Part shown: positions 53,165 to 60,809 of the stretch, in pieces
Layout: each line of letters starts with the position of its first letter
How positions within the stretch are numbered: the first letter of the stretch is position 1
NCBI GenBank assembly: GCA_945910395.1
Contig: CAMDYX010000003.1
Span: forward strand, 41,399 to 105,398
Direction: 5' to 3'
DNA: 64,000 bases
Source: an uncultured Agathobacter sp.
Lineage (GTDB): Bacteria; Bacillota; Clostridia; Lachnospirales; Lachnospiraceae
Notes under the pieces: generated by a model
Told to the model about the DNA's origin: nothing
What the model saw: only the letters and a program-made list of their open reading frames with translations
Databases searched by the model: none
Position numbers and translations under genes: made by a program

Positions 53165-54172
53165 TTATTCTTTGTTTTCTGTCTGCTTCCTGAAAAGCTT
53201 TAACAAATAGCAGGCACCGATGCACCCCCCAAGAACGATCGCTCCTCCAACAATTCCTGAAAAGGAGGTTCCAAATGCACTTTCGGAATTCTCAAATGCA
53301 TAATCCGGCAAAACCGCAGTGGTACTTTGAATGCTCTCTGCTGTTTCGTATACACCGCCGGAAGCCGTAAGCTCTGCGGTTCCCGCCACCTGCTCCATGG
53401 ACCACTCCAGTCCGTCCGGATTTGCAGAAGCGAAAAGAGAGATTCCTCCGCCAATTACTGCTGCTGATACAACCAGTATCGCAATTGTGGTTTTATAAGA
53501 AAATTTTCCTTCTTTTTCCTGCCTGGACGATCCGACGCCCCACAAAAGCTCCGGTCTTGCCTCATGTACAAAGCATAGAACCGCTGCTGTAATCAGTCCC
53601 TCCACAAGTCCGATTGCCAGATGTATCGGCTGCATGGTAGCAACAAAGGCTGCAAAGGGAAGCTCCGTAATACCGGAAATCAGGGTTTCAAGCGTAACGG
53701 AAAAGGCCCCGAGCTGCAAAGTAATCATGCATCCCGCAACAGAAGCTGCAACAATTTTTCCTTTTGTTGCCCCCTTTTTCATAAGGGGCTTCCAGATCAA
53801 AAGTGCCCCGATAAAGCATCCGTAAAATGCCATATTCCATATATTGCATCCCAGCGCCAGAAGACCACCATCCGCAAACAACAGACACTGAATCAACAGC
53901 ACTCCGATCATGGTCAAAAATCCCCCGTAAGGTCCCAGTAATGCGGCAAGCAACACTCCTCCGCACAGATGCCCGGAAGAGCCGGTCCCTGGAATGGTAA
54001 AATTAATCATCTGGGTTGCAAATACAAATGCTCCCATGACTCCCATCACCGGTATTTTTTTAGGATCATTTTCCAAACGTACTTTCTTTACAGAATAACC
54101 TCCTGCAACTGTTGAACAGGCATACATGGTTGCCGCTACTGCCGGTGCAACCAGCGCATCTGCCATATGCAT
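53165..54172 (-). CDS. ECF transporter M component with PDGLE region (CbiM/NikMN type)
   Basis: A 335-residue protein. The start at MHMADALVAP is chosen because CbiM proteins begin with M-H-x-x-D, whose N-terminal His binds the metal; AGAGGA precedes it. After the six- or seven-helix CbiM part comes a PDGLE motif region (ANPDGLEWS) and a last helix. The fused M and N parts are typical of nickel importers, but cobalt is not excluded. It is the first gene of the transporter unit. Confidence 0.9.
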   Translation of the reverse strand: MHMADALVAPAVAATMYACSTVAGGYSVKKVRLENDPKKIPVMGVMGAFVFATQMINFTIPGTGSSGHLCGGVLLAALLGPYGGFLTMIGVLLIQCLLFADGGLLALGCNIWNMAFYGCFIGALLIWKPLMKKGATKGKIVAASVAGCMITLQLGAFSVTLETLISGITELPFAAFVATMQPIHLAIGLVEGLITAAVLCFVHEARPELLWGVGSSRQEKEGKFSYKTTIAILVVSAAVIGGGISLFASANPDGLEWSMEQVAGTAELTASGGVYETAESIQSTTAVLPDYAFENSESAFGTSFSGIVGGAIVLGGCIGACYLLKLFRKQTENKE

Positions 54173-54235
54173 AAATAATTCCTCTCTTTCTCCCCGCCGA
54201 TTTTTCACAGCTTTTTTTGCATTCCAAGTATACCG

Positions 54236-54276
54236 AAAAAAAATCCCCCTCCACAAGCCCGTGGGGGGGATTTTTC
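54236..54276 (-). terminator. Terminator of the LysR gene
   Basis: Minus strand AAATCCCCCC...GGGGGATTT followed by a T run. It lies between the LysR stop and the M-component start. Confidence 0.88.
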
Positions 54277-54287
54277 TGTAAATATTT

Positions 54288-55160
54288 TCATTTTCTGTAA
54301 TTCTCTATAATGTGATTATACATGGTTCGTACTGCAGGTGCCATAAAGCCCGGGTTCATTGCGGCAATTCCAATGATCCGGCAGGCATTTGGCTGAATCG
54401 GATACACATCTACCTGATAGGGAATATCTGACATGACAAGCTCCGGCATCAGGCAGATTCCAAAACCCTTTTCCACCAGCTTTACAGTAGAAAGATCATC
54501 TACCACATGATAGTTGGACTGGATGCGCAGATGGTTCTTCTTTAAAAAATTCTGGATATCCGCATCGGTACAATCCCTTTGTGTCACGAACTGATGCTGC
54601 CGCATCTCCTCAATATCCACATATGTCGGATTTTTGGAATCCTTTTTCCCTTTTGGAAGCACACATACCAGTGGGTCCTCAAAGAGGGGCTCAATGGGGA
54701 TATCCTTTGCACTGGAAACCGACAAAAAGCCCAGATCTACCACGCCATTCTTAATCCAGTAATACACATCATCGTAGGTTCCCTGAAAAACCTCAATATC
54801 AATCCGTTCATATTTTTCCTGAAAAGACCTTAAGATATCCGGAAGCCAGTTGGTACATACGCTGGAAAACACACCAATCTTTACTTTTCCGGTCTTTAAG
54901 CCGTTCATTTCACTGACCACCTGCTGTAAGCTCTCGTCGCTGTTTAACACCGCATTCACAAAGGGGAGCAGATGCTCTCCGTAGTTGGTCAGTGTAATTC
55001 CGGATTTGCTTCTCGTCAAAACCGAAAATCCCAATTCACTCTCCATGGAAGAAATAGTATGACTGATTGCGGATGGCGTAAGTCCCAAAATATCGGCCGC
55101 TTTATGAAAGCTCCCGATATCGGCAACCGTTTTAAATACCTGATAAGTCAAAAGTGTCAT
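54288..55160 (-). CDS. LysR-type transcription regulator
   Basis: A 290-residue regulator. The helix-turn-helix is in the first 60 residues (GSFHKAADILGLTPSAISHT) and the rest is a periplasmic-binding-protein-like effector domain. The start at MTLLTYQVF overlaps the HD gene stop by ATGA. The adjacent transporter is a possible target, but the terminator between them separates the transcripts. Confidence 0.92.
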   Translation of the reverse strand: MTLLTYQVFKTVADIGSFHKAADILGLTPSAISHTISSMESELGFSVLTRSKSGITLTNYGEHLLPFVNAVLNSDESLQQVVSEMNGLKTGKVKIGVFSSVCTNWLPDILRSFQEKYERIDIEVFQGTYDDVYYWIKNGVVDLGFLSVSSAKDIPIEPLFEDPLVCVLPKGKKDSKNPTYVDIEEMRQHQFVTQRDCTDADIQNFLKKNHLRIQSNYHVVDDLSTVKLVEKGFGICLMPELVMSDIPYQVDVYPIQPNACRIIGIAAMNPGFMAPAVRTMYNHIIENYRK

Positions 55161-55624
55161 TTTCTTGTCCTCATTGCCAGTGTCTCCGCAGTAGACACAT
55201 ATTTGTCCGCAAGACACACAATCCAGCCTTCCCTGCTGGTTGGAATCTTCGTAATATTCAGTGGCCACATATGGGTTTTGATTACCTGCTCAACCTTAGG
55301 ATTTACATTAAAATGCGCCCTTGCATTTCTTGCCGCCTTCGCCGCATGAAAAAAGCCATGCCACTTATGAGAATCGTCCTTTTCATGCCAGTCATAGAGA
55401 TAAAAATCATGTAAAAAGGCGCCCATCAGCAGATCCTTTTTGTTGGAGTGTAGGTGCAGGGTCTTGTCCAACAGATAGCTTGCCCTTACAACGCGTTCAC
55501 AGTGCTCAAAGGTAGAGACCTCTCCATGCTGCACATATCTTTGCATCCGGCATACAGCACTGTGCATGCGAAGCGCACCGATGACATCTTCAATTTTTTT
55601 CTTATCCGCCTCTGTTAGTCGCAT
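55157..55624 (-). CDS. HD-domain protein
   Basis: A 155-residue HD-superfamily phosphohydrolase-like protein. Metal-ligand residues fit the pattern: the early His in STFEHCERV, the HD pair in GAFLHDFYLYDWH and the Asp in VCLADKYVSTAE. The substrate is unknown. It is co-transcribed with the LysR gene, with a four-base overlap. The AGGAGG site is 15 bases from the ATG, so the start is not certain. Confidence 0.83.
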   Translation of the reverse strand: MRLTEADKKKIEDVIGALRMHSAVCRMQRYVQHGEVSTFEHCERVVRASYLLDKTLHLHSNKKDLLMGAFLHDFYLYDWHEKDDSHKWHGFFHAAKAARNARAHFNVNPKVEQVIKTHMWPLNITKIPTSREGWIVCLADKYVSTAETLAMRTRK

Positions 55625-55734
55625 TTTCTTTTTATATGGCCTCCTGCGCCTTTCTTTTGATTTCTCTTCCTTAATAAGTATCTCCCGCCTTTTACTAATA
55701 ATGCGAAATCTAAACTCTCTTTTTCAATTGTGTT

Positions 55735-56096
55735 CCCGAGAGTGGATTCTGCTTCATGCTTGATTGGTAAATTGTATCATTTCGCCGGTTGATTTTCTTC
55801 CAGTACCTAAAATCTATGAAAAAAGCGGCATTTTAAGCGCTTTTTATGGTCGATTGTATGTTTTCGCCGGATCAATTTTAGCCTGTACCTAAGAAATTGT
55901 AAATATTAGGTATAGCGCGAAGTCCACTCTTCAAAATAATACAATTTCCAAGAAAAATCCGCAATTTGAGGCTGTTTTTCAAGAATTTTAGGTATACGAC
56001 AGTTCCAGCACCTCAAATCTTTCCAAATCCCACAAGCGGAAGCGGGTTCTGATTCGAATATTCAAATTCATTCAGGAACACTTTCCCGAAATGAAG
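55735..56096. repeat. Composite B5 repeat with A-type ends
   Basis: A full B copy from CATGCTTGATTGGTAAATTG (about 55755) to CTCAAATCTTTCCAAATCCC (about 56032), bounded by an A left end (CAATTGTGTTCCCGAGAGTG) and an A right half (GCGGGTTCTGATTCGAATA to CACTTTCCCGAAATG). It fills the gap between porB and the HD gene. Confidence 0.87.
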
Positions 56097-56105
56097 TAAA
56101 AAGAA

Positions 56106-57053
56106 TCAGTGTTCTCTCGCACACTTATACTGCAGATCTTCCCATCTGCGGTCTACCTCTGCCTGGAACTGTACAAGCAAATCTTCATTCTCCGGCTTAA
56201 ACAGGTGCTTAAATCTTCCCTGTTCTCTTAAGAAGTCCTCGATTGGAAGCTTTTTCTTCGGCTCGTAGGTAAGTCTCCACTTGCCATGGTCCACCTCAAA
56301 CATCGGCCAGTAGCAGGTATCTACCGCAAGCTTACAGATTTTCATGATATCCGCGGTTTCATATCTCCAGCCTCTCGGACACGGTGTCATGATATTTAAA
56401 AAGCAGGCACCCTCGGTATAGATGGCTTTTTCTGCCTTCATATGAAGGTCCTTAAAATCATTGGTAAATGTGGTCTGTGCAACATAAGGCACATCGTGAT
56501 CGGCAATAATACTTGCAAGATCCTTACGGTTCTGCATTTTTCCGTTGGATTTGCTGCCAACCGGGGTCGTAGTGGTATCTGCATACATTGGTGTTGCAGA
56601 GGATCTCTGGATACCGGTATTCATGTAAGCACCATTGTCATAGCAGACATACACCATATCGTGTCCACGTTCCATGGCACCGGACAGAGACTGAAAACCG
56701 ATATCATAGGTTCCGCCGTCTCCACCGAAGGTGATAAATTTAAAATTTACATCCTCCGGAAGCTTTCCACGCTTTTTTAGTGCCCTATATGCAGTTTCCA
56801 CACCGCTTAAGGTTGCTCCCGCATTTTCAAAGGCATTGTGAATATAGCTGTCCTCCCATGCCGTGTAGGGATACATATACGTAGAAACCTCTAAGCATCC
56901 GGTAGCATTTCCGATTACGGCATGATCTCCCTCATGTAATGCGCGGAGTACTGCCCGGACACCGATGGTTGCTCCACATCCGGCGCACATACGATGTCCC
57001 GGTGCAAGCCGCTCCGGTTTACTCATAACCTCTTTCAAATTATAACTGCTCAT
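56106..57053 (-). CDS. porB: 2-oxoacid:ferredoxin oxidoreductase beta subunit
   Basis: A 315-residue subunit with the TPP-binding GDGGTYDIGF ... NGAYMNTG motif and a cysteine motif near the N-terminus (CAGCGA) for a 4Fe-4S cluster. It is the last gene of the operon. Pyruvate is the likeliest substrate; branched 2-ketoacids cannot be excluded. Confidence 0.94.
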   Translation of the reverse strand: MSSYNLKEVMSKPERLAPGHRMCAGCGATIGVRAVLRALHEGDHAVIGNATGCLEVSTYMYPYTAWEDSYIHNAFENAGATLSGVETAYRALKKRGKLPEDVNFKFITFGGDGGTYDIGFQSLSGAMERGHDMVYVCYDNGAYMNTGIQRSSATPMYADTTTTPVGSKSNGKMQNRKDLASIIADHDVPYVAQTTFTNDFKDLHMKAEKAIYTEGACFLNIMTPCPRGWRYETADIMKICKLAVDTCYWPMFEVDHGKWRLTYEPKKKLPIEDFLREQGRFKHLFKPENEDLLVQFQAEVDRRWEDLQYKCAREH

Positions 57054-57088
57054 GTTTGTTCTCCAATCTGTTCTTTTCCAAATCCAAA

Positions 57089-58270
57089 TTATTTGCGAAG
57101 TCCGATGTACTTAAACTGCTCTACCTTCGTTCCGTTCTCAATGGCATCCTGCAGTTCTGCAAAAATATCATATACATCTGTTACGGTAAAATCTCTTCCT
57201 GCAAGACCGTAAATATAGTTTACAGCCTCAATCATCACTTTGTTTCGGAAAAGTCCTGCGGTAATTTCACTTCCAAGAGGGCCGCCATTGCCGTTATAGC
57301 TCTCGGTACGGTCCATGATTGCAACTGCCTTGCAGTTTTTCAGCGCCTCGGCAAGCTCATCTGCCGGGAACGGACGGAATACGCGAAGCTTGATCACTCC
57401 AACCTTTTTTCCCTGCTCTCTTAAGTCATCTACTGCCTGCTTTGCGGTTCCTGCGGCTGATCCGATGATGACCATAATGTAATCCGCATCCTCGGTTCTG
57501 TACTCCTCAAAAAGTCCGTATTTTCTTCCGGAAAGTGCTTCATATTTCTTTGCCACCTCAAGAATGACTTCCTTGGAACGTTCCAGAGCTTCCTCCTGAT
57601 TTTTTCTGGCTTCCATGGCATAGTTGCTGACGGAATACGGTCCTACTGCAATTGGTTTTCCCGGATTTAGCAAAAATTCTTCCGGCTCATATTCTCCGAC
57701 GAAATCCTTTACCTCGCCATCTTCCAGTAATTCTATATTCATCACTGCATGGCTGGTGATAAAACCATCCTGACAGATCATGATCGGAAGATGTACCCGC
57801 GGGTCCTCTGCGATCGGATAGGCCTGGATGAAATTGTCATATACCTCCTGATTGCTCTCTGCATAAATCTGAATCCATCCGGTATCTCTTGCTCCCATTC
57901 CGTCGGAGTGGTCACAGTTGATATTGATTGGTCCGGAAAGTGTACGGTTTACCAGAGCCAGGGCGCAGGGCATGCGATTACTTGCTGCAAGCAAAAGCTC
58001 CTCCCACATCAGCGCCAGTCCTGCGGAGGAGGTTGCGGTAAGGCTTCGCGCTCCTGCGGCTTCTGCTCCAATAGTTGCGCTCATGGAAGAATGCTCAGAT
58101 TCCACCGGAATAAATTCCGTATCCATCTGCCCATTTGCAATATAGTTAGACACCATCTGGGGAATCTCGGTAGAAGGGGTAATAGGAAATGCAGGCATGA
58201 CATCCGGGTTGATCTGCTTAATTGCATATGCAACGGCTTCATTTCCTGACATACGATCTTTTCTTGCCAT
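57089..58270 (-). CDS. porA: 2-oxoacid:ferredoxin oxidoreductase alpha subunit
   Basis: A 393-residue alpha subunit with the PFOR segments PAFPITPSTEIP and VESEHSSMSATIGAEAAGAR. AAGGAGG lies nine bases before the ATG. It sits two bases after porD. Confidence 0.95.
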   Translation of the reverse strand: MARKDRMSGNEAVAYAIKQINPDVMPAFPITPSTEIPQMVSNYIANGQMDTEFIPVESEHSSMSATIGAEAAGARSLTATSSAGLALMWEELLLAASNRMPCALALVNRTLSGPININCDHSDGMGARDTGWIQIYAESNQEVYDNFIQAYPIAEDPRVHLPIMICQDGFITSHAVMNIELLEDGEVKDFVGEYEPEEFLLNPGKPIAVGPYSVSNYAMEARKNQEEALERSKEVILEVAKKYEALSGRKYGLFEEYRTEDADYIMVIIGSAAGTAKQAVDDLREQGKKVGVIKLRVFRPFPADELAEALKNCKAVAIMDRTESYNGNGGPLGSEITAGLFRNKVMIEAVNYIYGLAGRDFTVTDVYDIFAELQDAIENGTKVEQFKYIGLRK

Positions 58271-58272
58271 GA

Positions 58273-58575
58273 CTATCTTCCCTCCTTCATTACAATTGCA
58301 TCAAATGGACACACCTTAGCACAGATTCCGCATCCCTTGCAGTGGTCAAGGTCAAACTCTCCTCTTTTTCCATCCTCAACCGGAATGCAAGAGTCCGGGC
58401 AAACCGGCGCACAAAGCATGCACTGTTTACACAAATCTGCAATAAAAACCGGTGTATTGGTTCTCCACTCACCGGTATTAAATTCCTTTGAGGTTCCGGC
58501 CGCAAACATCATAAGTCCTTCGGTAAGGTCCTGATGAGGCGTCTGTTCATTTATTTTATGTACATCTGTTCTCAT
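58273..58575 (-). CDS. porD: 2-oxoacid:ferredoxin oxidoreductase delta subunit (2x4Fe-4S)
   Basis: A 100-residue ferredoxin-like subunit with two CxxCxxCxxxCP motifs (CKQCMLCAPVCP and CKGCGICAKVCP). It moves electrons from the active site to ferredoxin. A start at 58575 is chosen since GAGAGA lies upstream. Confidence 0.94.
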   Translation of the reverse strand: MRTDVHKINEQTPHQDLTEGLMMFAAGTSKEFNTGEWRTNTPVFIADLCKQCMLCAPVCPDSCIPVEDGKRGEFDLDHCKGCGICAKVCPFDAIVMKEGR

Positions 58576-58630
58576 ATTTTCTCTCTTTTCTTTTCCTTTA
58601 TAATAAATTCTTTTCTTGTAACATATTTCT

Positions 58631-58696
58631 CCCATTTCGGATTTGTGTTCCTAAATGAATTTTGCTATTTGCAAATTCATTCAGGAACACAGATCC
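58631..58696. repeat. Minimal A-type element A11 (arms only)
   Basis: Only the terminal arms remain: TTTCGGATTTGTGTTCCT...AATGAATTTTGC, a five-base loop, and the inverse GCAAATTCATTCAGGAACAC. All of the core is missing. The element lies in the por operon between porC and porD, and the porC stop codon and its last residues (LCS) are read from its right arm. Confidence 0.88.
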
Positions 58697-59271
58697 GCTG
58701 CAAGAGCCTCATAGGTCATAGTCAGCGCCTTCATGTTTCCATCGATAACCTCCGGCTTCTTTGCAAATTTATGCTCATAAGAAGCTCTCATCTCTTTGAT
58801 AAACTGATCCCAGTCCATTACTTTACTTACGGCAACAGCTGCAGCAAGCATTGGTGAATTTGGGAAGTACTTCCCGAGGGCTTCCTCGGAAATCACTCTT
58901 GCATCTAAGGTATATACCCTTCCTTTATATCCGTTTAAAAACGGTCGGATTTCATCTGCACTCTTTGGAGTATTCACAATGATGGCTCCTTCTTCTTTTA
59001 ATCCTGCGGTTACATCCACCGATACCAAAAGTGTCTCATCAACAACTACCACAAGATCTGGCGTATAAATATTGGAATGTACACGGATCTCCTCGTTGCT
59101 GATTCGATTAAACGCAGTAATCGGTGCTCCCATTCGTTCCGGTCCGTACTCCGGGAATCCCTGCACATAGGCTCCCGTCTTAAATGCCACGTCCGCCAGC
59201 AGAAGTGCCGCTGTTTTTGCCCCCTGGCCGCCTCTTCCGTGCCATCTGATTTCTAATCCATTCTTACTCAT
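58681..59271 (-). CDS. porC: 2-oxoacid:ferredoxin oxidoreductase gamma subunit
   Basis: A 196-residue gamma subunit with the RWHGRGGQGAKTAA nucleotide/CoA-contact segment near the N-terminus. It is the first gene of porC-porD-porA-porB. The last three codons and the stop are from an A-type repeat arm. Confidence 0.94.
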   Translation of the reverse strand: MSKNGLEIRWHGRGGQGAKTAALLLADVAFKTGAYVQGFPEYGPERMGAPITAFNRISNEEIRVHSNIYTPDLVVVVDETLLVSVDVTAGLKEEGAIIVNTPKSADEIRPFLNGYKGRVYTLDARVISEEALGKYFPNSPMLAAAVAVSKVMDWDQFIKEMRASYEHKFAKKPEVIDGNMKALTMTYEALAADLCS

Positions 59272-59349
59272 TTTTCTAGAATCTCCCTTTTATCTTGCTT
59301 ATGTGAAAAAATTTCATGTTCATCTTGAGCTCCTTTAATCATCTATCTT

Positions 59350-59382
59350 ATTATAATGCTTCACTTAAGAAAGTAAAGTGAA
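59350..59382 (-). promoter_or_regulatory. Probable por operon promoter with inverted repeat
   Basis: Minus strand: TTTACT, a 16-base spacer, TATAAT. An inverted repeat TTCACTT-9-AAGTGAA (59360-59382) overlaps the -35 region and could be an operator. The leader to porC is about 80 bases. Confidence 0.5.
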
Positions 59383-59641
59383 AATGTGAAAACTTTTCAA
59401 TTATAAGATGAATATAATTAAACATACTTTTATCCTGTTTTCTGTCCTTCGTTTCTTTCGAATACCTACAGGATTTCTTTTTTTCATTTTCTGGTATGTA
59501 GCCCTGCTCTACCACTACATACGGCTTCTTCATCTTTATTTTTTTAGTATGTATCATGCCCTTTTTCATACATACCATACAATTACTTTCATTGATATTG
59601 TATGCATTCCCTTCAACCGAGCATATTGCTGGAATTTTTCC
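59383..59641. other. Intergenic stretch without recognised content
   Basis: An AT-rich stretch between the por promoter and the terminators that follow the XRE gene. A 116-codon minus frame crosses it but has no binding site. I see nothing convincing here. Confidence 0.4.
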
Positions 59642-59678
59642 ATCTAAAAAGCGATGGTTTCCCATCGCTTTTTTAGAT
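59642..59678. terminator. Second hairpin after the XRE gene
   Basis: ATCTAAAAAGCGATGG / CCATCGCTTTTTTAGAT, a nearly perfect stem with a four-base loop. It lies 30 bases beyond the first terminator. Confidence 0.7.
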
Positions 59679-59700
59679 TTCACTTTTTGCAAATCAAACA

Positions 59701-59756
59701 TAAAAAAGCCCAGATAGATTTCTCTTTTTCTTATCTATCTAGGCTCTATTTTTCAT
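59701..59756. terminator. Terminator of the XRE gene
   Basis: AGCCCAGATAGAT / ATCTATCTAGGCT stem with T tracts on both sides, on the minus strand GGGCTTTTTTATG. Confidence 0.87.
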
Positions 59757-59778
59757 TAATCTATACCAAAATTATTCT

Positions 59779-60060
59779 CTATGCACTTGTCTTTTCTCTT
59801 TTGCTGATCACATCTTCAATGGGTGCCACCATCTGATACAAGTTCAGATGCAGCAGTTCACATAAGTTTACGCCCTGCTGAAAGGACATATCCGTAATCG
59901 GAAGCAATCCGTTTTCATACTTTACATACTGCCGGTTCGACATTCCGATTGCTTCCGCAACCTGTGCCTGGGTGTAATTCATCAGCTGCCTCGCATGCCG
60001 GATAGTATCCTTAATGCTTTCCTTTGGCACTTCCTTATAAAAATTCACATTCATTTCCAT
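59779..60060 (-). CDS. XRE-family transcription regulator
   Basis: A 93-residue DNA-binding protein with an HTH_3 motif (TQAQVAEAIGMSNRQYVKYE) in the middle and no effector domain. The start at 60060 has GGAG ten bases upstream; 60090 is poorer. The gene has its own terminators and operator-like repeats upstream, so it is probably an autoregulated single gene. Confidence 0.87.
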   Translation of the reverse strand: MEMNVNFYKEVPKESIKDTIRHARQLMNYTQAQVAEAIGMSNRQYVKYENGLLPITDMSFQQGVNLCELLHLNLYQMVAPIEDVISKREKTSA

Positions 60061-60092
60061 ATTTTGTAATCTCCAATACATTGTCCTCAATT

Positions 60093-60140
60093 TTTGAGAA
60101 CATCATGAACTATAATTCTCAAATCTTGAACTCTAGTTCA
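60093..60140. promoter_or_regulatory. Operator-like inverted repeats upstream of the XRE gene
   Basis: TTTGAGAA (60093-60100) pairs with TTCTCAAA (60116-60123), and a perfect 14-base palindrome TGAACTCTAGTTCA lies at 60127-60140 with a further TGAACT at 60106. They are suitable sites for a dimeric regulator such as the adjacent XRE protein. Confidence 0.5.
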
Positions 60141-60150
60141 TATTTTAGTC

Positions 60151-60184
60151 AAAAAAAGGCTGGCTGTCAAGCCAGACCTTTTTC
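60151..60184. terminator. Terminator-like hairpin upstream of the XRE gene
   Basis: AAGGCTGGCT / AGCCAGACCTT stem with A and T tracts at its ends. It separates XRE from the hairpin array. Confidence 0.75.
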
Positions 60185-60277
60185 CTATATTTTGCATGTC
60201 ATGTATTGGTATTACGTTTTTCCTTTTATCCCATTTCGGAAAGGAAATTTCTTTTCTCACCCGCTCCCGCTTAGTCC

Positions 60278-60530
60278 TTTTGGGTGTAGAGTATTGTTTT
60301 AGAGGGCTTTACACCCATTTTCAGACTATCCATTCACGATTTTGGGTGTAGGAGGCATACTTACCCTCTCCTACACCCATTTTTAGCGTTTTTTGAACCA
60401 GTCACGTCCCGTTACACATCCATTTTGGGTGTAGAGACACCTTCTAAGGGGCTTTACACCCATTTTCAGTCTATCCATTCGCGATTTTGGGTGTAGGAGC
60501 ACCTTATAACGCTCTTTACACCCATTTTCC
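60278..60530. repeat. Array of four GGGTGTA/TACACCC hairpins
   Basis: TTTTGGGTGTAG starts near 60278, 60340, 60423 and 60485, each followed 20-30 bases later by TACACCCATTTT. A 145-base unit (TCAGNCTATCCATTCNCGAT linking two hairpins) is present twice, at about 60320 and 60465. There is no open frame. It lies between the XRE gene and the pullulanase. Confidence 0.85.
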
Positions 60531-60715
60531 CGACTTAAGTGCAAAGTTCAACTATTATCGCACCTCTTCTCGGGCTAGATTTCCAAAAACCAAACAATAT
60601 CCCGTCCTTTCCAAAGCGAATTGCCAAAAGCGAATTGCCAACGCCCAACAACGTCCCGCCCTTTCCGGGACGAAACGCCAAAGCCCAATAATGCCTCATC
60701 CACCCCATAATTAGG
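60531..60715. repeat. Short direct and inverted repeats
   Basis: Between the hairpin array and the terminators are repeats of AAGCGAATTGCCAA (twice), CCCGTCCTTTCC and CCCGCCCTTTCC, and CGTCCCG...CGGGACG as an inverted pair. No gene is seen here. Confidence 0.5.
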
Positions 60716-60759
60716 AAAAAGGAGAGCCCCGTTTAATTTGACGCGGGTGCTCTCCTTTT
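60716..60759. terminator. Terminator-like hairpin
   Basis: AAAGGAGAGC...GCTCTCCTTTT stem with A and T tracts on the two sides. Confidence 0.8.
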
Positions 60760-60766
60760 CTTGGTA

Positions 60767-60796
60767 AAAGAGCACAATCACAGGTCTGCTCTTTTT
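60767..60796 (-). terminator. Terminator of the pullulanase gene
   Basis: Minus strand AAGAGCA...TGCTCTT followed by T. It lies 14 bases after the pullulanase stop codon. Confidence 0.8.
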
Positions 60797-60809
60797 CTTC
60801 TACTTTTCA

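Noticed and set aside
54173..54287. Cobalamin or nickel riboswitch upstream of the ECF M-component gene
   Set aside because: The gap is about 115 bases and is mostly a terminator stem; it is too short for a cobalamin riboswitch and no conserved box is seen.
59351..59701. A 116-codon minus-strand frame after the XRE gene
   Set aside because: Its ATG lies in the T tract of a terminator, has no ribosome binding site, and the frame runs through a second perfect hairpin and the por promoter.
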